Made by a program: the position numbers and the translations under genes | The notes under the pieces: model-generated | Database searches by the model: none | What the model was told of the DNA's origin: nothing | What the model saw: only the letters and a program-made list of their open reading frames with translations | Assembly: GCF_002260845.1 (NCBI RefSeq) | Contig: NZ_BEDT01000002.1 | Span: 248,001 to 312,000 of the forward strand | Direction of reading: 5' to 3' | DNA from: Pseudolactococcus reticulitermitis | GTDB taxonomy: Bacteria; Bacillota; Bacilli; Lactobacillales; Streptococcaceae | Length of the DNA: 64,000 nucleotides | Part shown: positions 18,261 to 28,377 of the stretch, piece after piece | How positions within the stretch are numbered: position 1 is the stretch's first letter | Layout of the letters: every line of letters begins with the position of its first letter

Positions 18261-18911
18261 ATGTCAAATCAAAAAATAGACTTTAAAAAAGACCCTAAAG
18301 TAGGCTATCGTGCGACCGTGAAACCGGCAATCATTGAGCTATCGGCTAGTCGCTTTATCATGGTAGACGGCAAGGGCAATCCGAATACAAGCCTTGCCTA
18401 CCAACAGGCGGTCGAACTCCTGTATGCCTTGTCTTATGCGATTAAGATGAGCCCCAAGCGCGATGACGTGCCAGAGGGGTATTTTGATTACGTTGTAGCA
18501 CCGCTTGAAGGCTTGTGGTGGTTAGAAAATGACGAAAAAATAACGGATAATGTCATAAATAAGAATCAATTTAACTGGACTGCCATGATGCGTCAGCCTG
18601 ATTTTGTCACATCAGAAGTTTTTGAACGTGCGCTTTCGGTTGTGAGTCAAAAGAAATCTAACTTAGACACTTCGCAAGCCCATTTGGCAACATTTTCAGA
18701 GGGCTTATGTGGGCAGGTGCTGCATATCGGTAGCTATGATGATGAACCTGAAACCATATTGCGCCTAGATGCGTTCATCAAGGCGTCAGGCTATACAGTC
18801 GATATATCTAGCACAAGAAAGCATCATGAAATTTATCTCAGTGACCCGAGACGGACAGCATCTGAAAAATTGAAAACGATTATTCGACATCCGATAAAGG
18901 AGGCAGATTGA
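18261..18911 (+). CDS. GyrI-like small-molecule-binding domain protein
   Basis: A 216-residue protein of the GyrI-like family (COG4832 type). Typical features are the strand around SRFIMVDGKGNPNTS (about residues 30-44), a helix with LLYALSYAIKM, and the region VVAPLEGLWWLEN around residue 80. The C-terminal half has LDAFIKASGY and DPRRTASEKLKTI. The fold binds hydrophobic small molecules; some GyrI-like proteins are reported to hydrolyse cyclopropane-containing genotoxins, others are drug sensors. There is no attached helix-turn-helix here, so an enzyme or binding protein is more likely than a regulator. It follows the ClbS-like gene after 25 bases. Confidence 0.87.
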   Translation: MSNQKIDFKKDPKVGYRATVKPAIIELSASRFIMVDGKGNPNTSLAYQQAVELLYALSYAIKMSPKRDDVPEGYFDYVVAPLEGLWWLENDEKITDNVINKNQFNWTAMMRQPDFVTSEVFERALSVVSQKKSNLDTSQAHLATFSEGLCGQVLHIGSYDDEPETILRLDAFIKASGYTVDISSTRKHHEIYLSDPRRTASEKLKTIIRHPIKEAD

Positions 18912-18935
18912 GTTTAATTTGAAAGGAATTAAAGC

Positions 18936-19379
18936 ATGACTAATATCAATCATCTGGTCAGTCGTGATTCTGCGACGGTATCAGCTTTACTGATGATATG
19001 GGAAGGCAGTGTCAAGGCAACGCACACTTTTCTCTCTGACAAAGAGATTTCTGACATCAAACCAGAAGTGTATCAGGCCTTGCAAACGATAGCTATTTTA
19101 TGCTGTTACGAAGATGAACATGGCGTGCCACAAGGATTTATCGGCATTGACAAGCAAAAAATTGCGCTTTTATTTGTTGCTGAAAATGCTAGAGAACATG
19201 GAATCGGGAGATGTCTTGTGAGCGAAGCAATCGAAAAATGGCAGGTCAATTCTGTCGATGTCAACGAACAAAACGAACAAGGTCTAGGCTTTTATCAACA
19301 TATGGGCTTTCACATTGTCAGTCGGTCTGAGGTTGATGCGCAAGGCAGACCTTTTCCAATCCTACATCTTGCGCGTTGA
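18936..19379 (+). CDS. GNAT family N-acetyltransferase
   Basis: A 147-residue acetyltransferase with the acetyl-CoA-binding pattern FVAENAREHGIGRCLV near residues 88-103 and the C-terminal strand GFYQHMGFHIVSRSEVDAQG typical of the YjaB/ElaA-like group. An AAAGGAATTAAAGC leader precedes the ATG 24 bases after the GyrI-like gene, so it is the last gene of the WYL cassette. Its substrate is unknown; acetylation of a toxic amine would fit the context but is not shown. No clear terminator follows. Confidence 0.85.
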   Translation: MTNINHLVSRDSATVSALLMIWEGSVKATHTFLSDKEISDIKPEVYQALQTIAILCCYEDEHGVPQGFIGIDKQKIALLFVAENAREHGIGRCLVSEAIEKWQVNSVDVNEQNEQGLGFYQHMGFHIVSRSEVDAQGRPFPILHLAR

Positions 19380-19411
19380 TAATTTGTCATCTTTTGGTAG
19401 CTGAGTAATAT

Positions 19412-19425
19412 TGTTAGCGCTATCA
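19412..19425 (+). promoter_or_regulatory. cre-like site upstream of the nucleotidyltransferase gene
   Basis: TGTTAGCGCTATCA matches 13 of 14 positions of the WGWAARCGYTWWMA catabolite-responsive consensus. CcpA control of the gene at 19503 is possible, though a chance match cannot be excluded. Confidence 0.45.
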
Positions 19426-19502
19426 AGAGATGTTTTTTTCGTTTGACAGGGTATTTTTTTAAGATTATACTGATATTAAAACGTTTAGATAAAGGGAGTA
19501 AC

Positions 19503-20066
19503 ATGAACGAAGAAGCTTTAAAAACATTGTTATCAAACACGCCTGAAATCGTGGATATTTTGCAGATTATTAATCAGCTCAACTTGCCCGATACGTGGTT
19601 GTGTGCAGGTATTATCCGAAATTTTATCTGGAATTATTTGTCAGAACAGCCCCTTTTTGACGAGAAAACGGATGTTGATGTTGTCTTTTTTGACCCCGAT
19701 ATATCTGATGAAGCAACGCAGGAGATTGAAAAATCACTAAAATTAGCGCATCCTACCTATGCTTGGGAAGTCAAAAATCAGGCGCATATGCACCTGCACA
19801 ATCCCGATACTGCCCCCTATCTCAGTGCGCGTGATGCTATGGCTAGGTTTCCAGAAAGATGCACCGCCATTGGGGCACGGCTAACACCGATTGGCGAGAT
19901 AGACCTTTTTCTCCCTTACGGTCTTGCGGACATCACGGATTTTGTCGTGCGTCCGACCCCTTTTTTTGCTGAAAATGCGGACAAACTAGCGATCTATCGT
20001 GACCGCCAAGCTAAGAAAAATTGGCAGGAGAAGTGGCCTCAGTTACGGATAATATCTGCTGACTAA
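19503..20066 (+). CDS. Nucleotidyltransferase-like family protein (COG3575/DUF925 type)
   Basis: A 187-residue protein of the nucleotidyltransferase-like family. The characteristic start of the fold is DTWLCAGIIRNFIWNYL (about residues 25-42), followed by TDVDVVFFDPDIS, where the two Asp residues correspond to the metal-binding pair of the NTase fold. Later motifs are ISARDAMARFPERCTAIGA-like and VVRPTPFF. I start at 19503, where AAGGGAG lies seven bases upstream; the longer upstream frame has no ribosome site. Function is unknown for the family. It is a single-gene unit. Confidence 0.83.
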   Translation: MNEEALKTLLSNTPEIVDILQIINQLNLPDTWLCAGIIRNFIWNYLSEQPLFDEKTDVDVVFFDPDISDEATQEIEKSLKLAHPTYAWEVKNQAHMHLHNPDTAPYLSARDAMARFPERCTAIGARLTPIGEIDLFLPYGLADITDFVVRPTPFFAENADKLAIYRDRQAKKNWQEKWPQLRIISAD

Positions 20067-20138
20067 GCTTTTCCGTTATCAGATCAGTCAAATGAGATAG
20101 TATTTGCTCGCGCCAAACTATATAATAATTGCAAATTT

Positions 20139-20162
20139 AAGCTGTCGTCAAGGCAGTTTTTT
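20139..20162 (+). terminator. Probable rho-independent terminator
   Basis: AAGCTGTC pairs with GGCAGTTT (two wobble pairs) around a GTCAA loop, followed by a T-run. It ends the nucleotidyltransferase unit. Confidence 0.5.
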
Positions 20163-20223
20163 ACGTGATGTGGTAAAATGATAAAGTAAAATATATTTGA
20201 CATTATAGTTTGAAGGGGTCAAA

Positions 20224-21198
20224 ATGACAGAAAATATATATGACATCACGATTATCGGGGCAGGACCGAGCGGCTTATTCGCAGGCTTCTACGCTGGTAT
20301 GCGTAAAAATAAAGTTCAAATTATTGATTCGCTTGAAATACCCGGTGGGCAACTCACTGCCCTCTATCCAGAAAAGACGATTCACGATGTGCCGGGCTAT
20401 TTCGCAGTCAAGGCTGAAACGCTGGTGGCTGACCTCGTCAAGCAAACTGCGCAGTTTGGTGTGCCCATTCGCCTATCTGAGAAAGTCACGGACATCACGC
20501 CGACAGCTGAACACGGCATTTACCAAGTGACCACGACCAAGTCTAGCTACTTGACCAAATCTGTCATCATTGCGACGGGCAATGGTTCCTTTGCGCCAAA
20601 GCCGTTGAAAACTGATGAACCGTCAGATTTTGATGACACTAAACTAAGCTATAGTGTCACCGATAAGCAGCAGTATGCTGGTCAAACCGTTGCTGTTGCA
20701 GGTGGTGGTGACTCAGCCATTGACTTGGCTTTGATGCTCGCCGAAGTCGCAGCATCCGTGAGCCTCATCCACAGACGAGAAGCCTTTAGAGCGCATGAAT
20801 CATCTGTCGATAAACTGCAGGCATCAAGTGTCCACGTCGTGACGCCTGTGACCATTCGCAGTATTTCTGATCATCAAGAGGGCTTGCGTCTCGCGCTTTC
20901 TGACGACCGTGAGTTGGAGGTCGACCACCTAATCGTGCAGCACGGTTTCCTCAGCAATAATAAGGATATCCGCGCTTGGTCGGTGAATCTTGAGATGAAG
21001 CGGCAGCATTTTATGGTTGACCGCCATTATCAAACCAGCTGTGACAATATTTACGCCATTGGTGATACGGCTAATTATGACGGTAAGCTTGGTCTGATTG
21101 TCGAAGGTTTTAAGGAAGGGCCGCACGCTGTCAATCAAATCATGATGAAAATTCATAGTGGTAAGCTAAGCCACGCCCATTCGACATCCTTGTTTTAA
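20224..21198 (+). CDS. Ferredoxin/flavodoxin-NADP+ reductase, TrxB-like type
   Basis: A 324-residue FAD enzyme of the Bacillus YumC type. It has the N-terminal FAD motif IIGAGPSGLFAGFYAG, the following GGQLTALYPEK, and an NADPH-binding VAVAGGGDSAIDLAL near residue 160. The C-terminal AIGDTANYDGKLGLI contacts the flavin. The CxxC disulfide of thioredoxin reductase is absent, which separates it from TrxB. It transfers electrons between NADPH and ferredoxin or flavodoxin. The ribosome site GAAGGGG is present. It is monocistronic with a good terminator. The flavodiiron protein and iron-sulfur activase-like protein elsewhere in the window could be electron consumers; that is speculation. Confidence 0.92.
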   Translation: MTENIYDITIIGAGPSGLFAGFYAGMRKNKVQIIDSLEIPGGQLTALYPEKTIHDVPGYFAVKAETLVADLVKQTAQFGVPIRLSEKVTDITPTAEHGIYQVTTTKSSYLTKSVIIATGNGSFAPKPLKTDEPSDFDDTKLSYSVTDKQQYAGQTVAVAGGGDSAIDLALMLAEVAASVSLIHRREAFRAHESSVDKLQASSVHVVTPVTIRSISDHQEGLRLALSDDRELEVDHLIVQHGFLSNNKDIRAWSVNLEMKRQHFMVDRHYQTSCDNIYAIGDTANYDGKLGLIVEGFKEGPHAVNQIMMKIHSGKLSHAHSTSLF

Positions 21199-21212
21199 AG
21201 CAAGATATAGTT

Positions 21213-21250
21213 AAAAGCCTTGTGCCGTTTGTTTGGCAGAAGGCTTTTTT
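21213..21250 (+). terminator. Rho-independent terminator of the FNR gene
   Basis: AAAAGCCT pairs with AGGCTTTT, with an inner TGCC/GGCA stem, and six T residues follow. Confidence 0.85.
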
Positions 21251-21264
21251 GCTTGATTTTTTGA

Positions 21265-22854
<1,590 letters not shown>

Positions 22855-22910
22855 AGACTGAAACCAGTCCTTTTAATAAAAAGTAGCACAACTTAAAGGA
22901 GGTTATCAAA

Positions 22911-24251
22911 ATGTTTGCTAAATTTATCAATAAATTGGAGTACATTGGTGGGAAAGTATCGACTTTTACCTATGTTAGCGTTATCCGAGTAGCATTTGTC
23001 AAATTAATGCCCATTATTATCCTGGGCTCGTTTGCGACACTACTGAATAATGTACTTTGTAGTGCCACAAATGGCTTGCCTGCCCTGTTTCCTAATTTAA
23101 TGTTCCTAACTGATTTTTCACCTATTTTTTCAGCGATTAACTATGCGACCATGAATTTCTTATCTATCTTCGTCGTCTTCCTCGTTGCACAGGCCATGGG
23201 GAAAGAACGCAAGATTGATGAGACTTTTGCAGGAATTGTTGGCTTGATTTGCTACATTTCTTTAGTCCCAACAGCCATCACGAGAGTATTTGATGTGGCT
23301 ACTGAAAGCTACAAATTAACAGGTAAAGCCGTCGGTGAACTTGTCATTCCAAATGCCTTAGCAGTGAATTATACCAATACACGCGGGATGTTTCTGGCTA
23401 TGATTGTCGGGATTATTGCGACAGAATTTTTAGCGAAACTCCTTAATGGCGGGAAAATGAATATTCATATGCCTGACAGTGTACCACCAAATGTCGCAAC
23501 GGCATTTGAAGTCCTGTTTCCATCCATTACAGTCGCAGGCGTCTTTGGTATCTTTGGCTTTGCCTTCCAAAAAGTGACTGAAATGAATATTTCTGATGTC
23601 ATTTATAAAGTTCTCCAAATTCCTTTGGAAGCTATCATGCAACATCCGGCTGGTGTCATTGTTCTCGCCTTACTCTGTCAAGTTTTCTGGCTGATTGGGA
23701 TTCATGGTGCGCAAGTAATCGGGATTGTTAAAGATCCGATTGGACTAGCTGCGATTGCTATTAACCTTGAAGCACATGAAGCAGGCAAAGCCTTACCAAA
23801 TATCTTTACCTATACTTTCTGGAATATCTATGCAACGATTGGGGGTTCTGGCTGTACGATTGGTCTCTTGATTGCTATTTTCTTCTTTAGTAAACGGGCT
23901 GATTATCGCACGATTGGTGGTTTCTCAGCCATTCCTGCTCTCTTTAATATCAATGAACCTTTGATTTTTGGTCTGCCCTTGGTTCTGAACCCGATTATAG
24001 CCATTCCCTTTATCTTTGCGCCGGTTATCTCTTCAATTATTGGCTACTTCCTGACCTATGTTGGCTTCGCGGCTAGTGCCTTTATCACCGTTCCTTTTAC
24101 CCTGCCACCACTGGTCAATGCTTTTGTGTCAACGGGTAGTTTTAAAACAGTTATCGTGCAATTAATTTGTATCGTTGTTACGGTTTTGATTTATGCACCC
24201 TTTGTTATCGCTGCTAATCAACAAGCACATGAAGAATCCTTCAGTCTTTAA
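22911..24251 (+). CDS. PTS sugar transporter subunit EIIC, cellobiose/lactose family
   Basis: A 446-residue membrane permease with about ten helices, of the Lac/cellobiose EIIC family. Typical segments are MPIIILGSFATLLNNV near the N-terminus, IGIHGAQVIGIVKDP near residue 262, and FNINEPLIFGLPLVLNP near residue 345. It lies 56 bases after the GH1 gene with an AAAGGAGG ribosome site. No EIIA or EIIB gene lies next to it, so it must use phosphorylating subunits encoded elsewhere. The substrate is a beta-glucoside by context. Confidence 0.92.
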   Translation: MFAKFINKLEYIGGKVSTFTYVSVIRVAFVKLMPIIILGSFATLLNNVLCSATNGLPALFPNLMFLTDFSPIFSAINYATMNFLSIFVVFLVAQAMGKERKIDETFAGIVGLICYISLVPTAITRVFDVATESYKLTGKAVGELVIPNALAVNYTNTRGMFLAMIVGIIATEFLAKLLNGGKMNIHMPDSVPPNVATAFEVLFPSITVAGVFGIFGFAFQKVTEMNISDVIYKVLQIPLEAIMQHPAGVIVLALLCQVFWLIGIHGAQVIGIVKDPIGLAAIAINLEAHEAGKALPNIFTYTFWNIYATIGGSGCTIGLLIAIFFFSKRADYRTIGGFSAIPALFNINEPLIFGLPLVLNPIIAIPFIFAPVISSIIGYFLTYVGFAASAFITVPFTLPPLVNAFVSTGSFKTVIVQLICIVVTVLIYAPFVIAANQQAHEESFSL

Positions 24252-24270
24252 GCTCTTGATACCGGCATCA

Positions 24271-24295
24271 GAAAAGGGAATCATTTCCCTTTTCG
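24271..24295 (+). terminator. Hairpin after EIIC gene (weak terminator)
   Basis: A GAAAAGGGAA/TTCCCTTTTC stem closes a four-base TCAT loop, but no clean U-run follows. It may only reduce read-through into the RpiR gene. Confidence 0.4.
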
Positions 24296-24403
24296 TGCTT
24301 AACAATCTGTCAGAGACATTGTCAAAAGTCCAAATTATTGCTTTAATAGACATATGATAAGTTTAAAATGAGGTAGCATGAGGTAGTGAGAGGAAGGTAA
24401 AGT

Positions 24404-25273
24404 ATGAAACTAGTTGAAATTTTACAACATCGGGAAAATTTTAATCAAGTTGAAGCAGATATTGCTAAGTTTGTTTTAGACAATCCGCAAAGTGTGATCA
24501 ATCTTTCGGTTAGAGAATTCGCCAGCCAACTGTTTATTTCGCCTTCGGCTATCGTTCGTTTCACTAAAAAAATCGGCTTGAGCGGCTATTCAGATTTTAA
24601 AATGAAAGTCGCAAGTGAGCTGACCTATTTTTCGAAAGATGATACGACCTTGGTTGCATTAGATTTACCTGTCGCTTCCAAGCAGACGGTGAGAGACATT
24701 GCCAAAACAATGATGAATCTCCATTCACAGACCTTGCTTGATGTTTATTTGGATTTAGATTTGAAAAATATTACCATGGCGGGTGATTTGATTCTTCATT
24801 CTGATTGGATTACGATTTTCGCCAAAGGTGAAAGTATCCTTGCGGCTGAAGCCTTGCATCAAAAACTTTTGAGAATCGGCTTTAACTCACATTTAGAAGC
24901 TTTACATGGCTTTCAGTTGGTTAAGCCAATCCGAGCTAAGCAACCGATAGGGATTATCATTTCGCAATTCGGTGATAGTCGCGAGATGCTCGTGAATTTG
25001 AGGGAACTGGCCAGGCACAATATCCCTTCCATTTACATCACCTCCAACCAGAACAATAAAGCTTGGCAGAGCGCTCAGATTGGTATCTATGTTGAGAATA
25101 ATGAAACCTTAAATAAAATGGGGTCATTTGCTTCACGAACTGCTTTTCTATACGTGACAGATGTCTTATACGAATATGTTTTCTCAAGAAATTATGATGA
25201 AAACGTCAAATTATTAAGTGACTACGCCTTTCAATCTCGAAAACGTAACCGATTTTTAGGAGTAGATGATTAA
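24404..25273 (+). CDS. RpiR/MurR family transcriptional regulator
   Basis: A 289-residue regulator with an N-terminal HTH_6 domain (ASQLFISPSAIVRFTKKIG, about residues 46-64, then LSGYSDFKMKV) and a C-terminal SIS phosphosugar-binding domain (about 125-245) with WITIFAKGESILAAEAL. Such proteins sense sugar phosphates and control nearby PTS genes. It lies 150 bases after EIIC with its own possible promoter region. It is the likely specific regulator of the GH1-EIIC unit, perhaps sensing the phosphorylated beta-glucoside. Confidence 0.9.
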   Translation: MKLVEILQHRENFNQVEADIAKFVLDNPQSVINLSVREFASQLFISPSAIVRFTKKIGLSGYSDFKMKVASELTYFSKDDTTLVALDLPVASKQTVRDIAKTMMNLHSQTLLDVYLDLDLKNITMAGDLILHSDWITIFAKGESILAAEALHQKLLRIGFNSHLEALHGFQLVKPIRAKQPIGIIISQFGDSREMLVNLRELARHNIPSIYITSNQNNKAWQSAQIGIYVENNETLNKMGSFASRTAFLYVTDVLYEYVFSRNYDENVKLLSDYAFQSRKRNRFLGVDD

Positions 25274-25306
25274 AGGATAGCCTAGAAAAAGAGGGTTAGC
25301 AGTACT

Positions 25307-26221
25307 ATGGGAATCATACTCTTAAATTCACTCAGCTTTTTAGCGACGATTTTCCTTGCTTATGGCTTAAAACACGTCGGTATTTTCAAGCAGGAAGATG
25401 GTCAAGTCCTATCCAAAATGATCGTCTACATCACATTGCCTGCAACTATTATCAATGGAGTCAATGGGACTAAACTCACGCCACTGTTCTTGATTTTAGC
25501 AGGGATAGGCCTCGTATCTAACGGGATGATGATGATCTTTGCTTACTTTTATGGGCTAAGGGAGAAGGATAGAAATTTCAGGGGCTTGCTCCTGTTTACC
25601 ACGGGTGGTTATAATATTGGCAACTTCGCCATTCCCTTTGTCATGGCCTTTTTCCCTAGTTCCATTCCTTATTTAGGCATGTTTGATATGGGCAATTCCT
25701 TCATGGTGGCAGGGGGCACATCAGCGGTAACGGATCGCTTACTAGCGAGTAAAGAAGATGCGCCCAGCTTTTTAGACATCATTAAGAAATTATCAAAATC
25801 CCCAACCTTTATGGTTTATATTGTCATGTTTACGCTAGCCATTATCGGCTTTAAGATTGCTGATGATTGGATGGCACCGTTTAAGTTATTAGCCAGTGCC
25901 AATTCATTTCTTTCGATGTTTATGATTGGGCTTTACATGAAAATCAATCTGCACAAAGAAGGCATTCGAAATGTCCGTAAGTTGTTGCTCGGCAGATACA
26001 CGATGGCAACGATTTTAGCTGTCCTCATCTATTTCTTTTTACCGCTATCTCACTTAATTAAAAGTGTGTTAGTCCTGATTATGTTTGCACCAATTTCAAA
26101 TTTAACCGTCATTCAAGCAACCGAATTTGGGGCCGATGAAGGCGTGAGCGGTTTAGCAAGCTCACTGAGTATTATTGTGTCACTTATACTGATGAGTGCC
26201 GTTGTGATTTTGGTCTTGTAG
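25307..26221 (+). CDS. AEC family (auxin efflux carrier-like) permease
   Basis: A 304-residue membrane protein with about ten helices of the AEC/malate permease family. Typical segments are GLKHVGIFKQEDGQVLSKMI near the N-terminus and a discontinuous helix around TTGGYNIGNFAIPFV near residue 102. Relatives move organic acids or amino acids. It lies 33 bases after the RpiR gene. Its link with beta-glucoside use is not obvious; export of an organic acid end product is one guess. Confidence 0.85.
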   Translation: MGIILLNSLSFLATIFLAYGLKHVGIFKQEDGQVLSKMIVYITLPATIINGVNGTKLTPLFLILAGIGLVSNGMMMIFAYFYGLREKDRNFRGLLLFTTGGYNIGNFAIPFVMAFFPSSIPYLGMFDMGNSFMVAGGTSAVTDRLLASKEDAPSFLDIIKKLSKSPTFMVYIVMFTLAIIGFKIADDWMAPFKLLASANSFLSMFMIGLYMKINLHKEGIRNVRKLLLGRYTMATILAVLIYFFLPLSHLIKSVLVLIMFAPISNLTVIQATEFGADEGVSGLASSLSIIVSLILMSAVVILVL

Positions 26222-26237
26222 CTAGGAAAAGAGAAGC

Positions 26238-26277
26238 GCAGAAAATGTTTTGAAAGAAACGAATTTCTGCCTTTTTT
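26238..26277 (+). terminator. Rho-independent terminator after the AEC gene
   Basis: A GCAGAAA/TTTCTGC stem with a long, partly structured loop is followed by six T residues. Confidence 0.65.
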
Positions 26278-26389
26278 ATTTTTGTGACTTTTACTTGGCT
26301 CAGCTACACGAGCAGTAAAAAGTTTTTGTACGAGCAGTAATAAAAAATTGTATTAGCTATAGGTTATTCATCATATAAAATACAAAATA

Positions 26390-26434
26390 AAAAAGTAAAC
26401 CCGTTCAAATTTTAATGAACTCCGTTTACTTTTT
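26390..26434. terminator. Bidirectional terminator near the aldo/keto reductase stop
   Basis: AAAAAGTAAAC pairs with GTTTACTTTTT, with an inner GTTCA/TGAAC stem, and both sides carry A/T runs. It serves the minus-strand aldo/keto reductase gene. Confidence 0.85.
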
Positions 26435-26465
26435 ACTTAGAAGAATAGGTCAATTTGTCTTGAAC

Positions 26466-27347
26466 TTAGTTTTCCAAAGCCTTCTCCCAATCACTCAACA
26501 CATACTCAGGCTGCACCATATCCCCGTAGAAAATCTCCATAAAGTGATGCGGATCCGTTCCCACCCGTTTATTTTCATTTAAGCCATTAATGATGTCAAT
26601 GTCATCAGATGAAATCTCAAAGTCCCAGACATCAAAATTAGCAGTGATGCGGTCCTTGTTGACAGATTTTGGAATGGTCACGATGTCGTTTTGAATTTCC
26701 CAACGAATCATGAGCTGGGCAGTGGTCTTGCTATATTTCTTGGCAAGTTCGATGAGAACAGGATGACGCAGCAAGCGACCGCTCCCAAGTGGGCAATAGG
26801 CTTCAGTCACAATCCCTAGCGACTCATTATATTTCCGTGCCTCAGCTTGATTGAGCATCGGATGCACTTCAATCTGATTAATCATCGGCACGATTTTAGC
26901 CGTTGTCAGGAGTTGATCCAAATGCTCGGGTAGAAAGTTACTGACACCGATAGCTTTGATTTTACCTGCCTCGTAAAGCTCCTCCATGACGCGCCAAGCG
27001 TCATTGTAAAGCCCAGTTTTAGGCCAGTGAATTAAAAACAGGTCAATGTAGTCAAGCTGCAGTTTCTCAAGTGACTCGTAGAAAGCAGCTTTGGTGGCGT
27101 CATAGCCAAGCTGACTGGCGCGAACCTTGGTCGTGATGAAAACTGCCTCACGCGGTATGCCACTCGCAATCAGTCCACGCCCAACAGCTTCCTCATTATT
27201 GTAGCCTTGGGCGGTATCAATCGAGCGATAACCGGCTTCCAACGCCCATTTAGTTGCATTTTCCGCTTCCTCAGGTGTCATTTGAAAAACACCCATGCCG
27301 ACACGTGGCATTTCAACGCCATTTGCTAAAGTGATGGTTCTGCTCAT
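26466..27347 (-). CDS. Aldo/keto reductase
   Basis: A 293-residue NADPH-dependent TIM-barrel oxidoreductase. The catalytic tetrad is visible as the Asp and Tyr in SIDTAQGYNNE, the Lys in FITTKVRAS and the His in LFLIHWPKTG. Later motifs are AIGVSNFLPEHL, MINQIEVHP and the NADP-binding IPKSVNKDRI. The AGAAGGAG ribosome site sits upstream of the ATG on the minus strand. It resembles 2,5-diketo-gluconate reductase / methylglyoxal reductase-type members; the physiological aldehyde is unknown. It is divergent from aroE. Confidence 0.92.
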   Translation of the reverse strand: MSRTITLANGVEMPRVGMGVFQMTPEEAENATKWALEAGYRSIDTAQGYNNEEAVGRGLIASGIPREAVFITTKVRASQLGYDATKAAFYESLEKLQLDYIDLFLIHWPKTGLYNDAWRVMEELYEAGKIKAIGVSNFLPEHLDQLLTTAKIVPMINQIEVHPMLNQAEARKYNESLGIVTEAYCPLGSGRLLRHPVLIELAKKYSKTTAQLMIRWEIQNDIVTIPKSVNKDRITANFDVWDFEISSDDIDIINGLNENKRVGTDPHHFMEIFYGDMVQPEYVLSDWEKALEN

Positions 27348-27466
27348 ATCTTCTCCTTCTGTATAAAAACTATATATGTTTATACCTAGAAGTATATCAT
27401 TTTATGCCTCTTGTGACGAGCTATTTTGGCAGATTTGACACAATGTTTCACATTTCTGAGTTATTA

Positions 27467-27495
27467 TTGAAAAATTGCGAAAATTACGCTAGAAT
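27467..27495 (+). promoter_or_regulatory. Promoter of aroE, leaderless arrangement
   Basis: TTGAAA at 27467-27472, 17 bases, then TAGAAT at 27490-27495. The aroE ATG begins seven bases later, about where transcription should start. No Shine-Dalgarno sequence is present. Confidence 0.65.
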
Positions 27496-27501
27496 AGCTG
27501 T

Positions 27502-28356
27502 ATGGAGATTAACGGTTATACGAAACTCGCGGCGGTGGTGGCGACCCCAATCAAGCACTCACTGTCGCCCTTTATACATAATTTGGCTTTTGACCTTGTC
27601 GGTGAAAACGGCGTTTATCTTGCTTTTGAAACACCAGAAGCTGACTTAGGCTCAGTCATTGAGAGCATCAAAACACTTAACATGTACGGTGTGAATTTAT
27701 CCATGCCCTACAAAGAAGCAGCCGTGCCTTATATAGATGAGCTATCTCAAGTAGCAAAACTAACAGGCGCCATCAACACCATTGTCAATCGTGATGGCAA
27801 GCTTTTCGGTACGTCAACCGATGGCGCAGGCTTTTTTAAGTCCCTGAAAAATTTTAAGGTCAAAGACAGTGAGATGACGGTCATTGGTGCAGGTGGTGCA
27901 GCCCGCTCGATTATTGCGGAGGCAGCGGTGCAAGGTGCGCGCCAAATTACCGTTTATAATCGAACTTATCAACCAGAACTTTTCGCTGACTATCCCGGAA
28001 ACATTGTGTTCAAACCTTTGACGGATTTAACGGAATTGACCGGCGATTTGCTGGTCAATACAACCAGCCTTGGCATGGACGGTGTTAGTCTACCGATTGC
28101 CTCTGATATGACATTCCCTCGGGACATGCTAGTGGCTGATGTGATTTACCAGCCGATTGAGACGCCCTTATTGACACTTGCCAAGGCTCAAGGTAATCCA
28201 ACGGTCAATGGCTTAGGGATGCTCCTCTATCAGGCTGCTGAAAGTTTCAAACTCTGGACAGGGCAAGAGATGCCAACAGAGTTGATTCTGAAAAAATTGG
28301 AAGAAAAAATAGATGGTGAAGTCAAAAGTCACAATCATCGTTTATCTCAAAGTTGA
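27502..28356 (+). CDS. aroE: Shikimate dehydrogenase
   Basis: A 284-residue cytosolic NADP enzyme reducing 3-dehydroshikimate to shikimate. The substrate-binding SLSPFIHN near residue 18 and NLSMPYKEAAVPYID with the catalytic Lys are present. The cofactor loop is TVIGAGGAARSIIAEA and the C-terminal part has NGLGMLLYQAAESF. The gene starts at an ATG lying at the expected transcription start of a good promoter, so the mRNA may lack a leader. The aroB gene follows after 21 bases, forming an aroE-aroB unit. It is divergent from the aldo/keto reductase gene. Confidence 0.94.
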   Translation: MEINGYTKLAAVVATPIKHSLSPFIHNLAFDLVGENGVYLAFETPEADLGSVIESIKTLNMYGVNLSMPYKEAAVPYIDELSQVAKLTGAINTIVNRDGKLFGTSTDGAGFFKSLKNFKVKDSEMTVIGAGGAARSIIAEAAVQGARQITVYNRTYQPELFADYPGNIVFKPLTDLTELTGDLLVNTTSLGMDGVSLPIASDMTFPRDMLVADVIYQPIETPLLTLAKAQGNPTVNGLGMLLYQAAESFKLWTGQEMPTELILKKLEEKIDGEVKSHNHRLSQS

Positions 28357-28377
28357 ATCTGAAAGGAAACGCTATTT

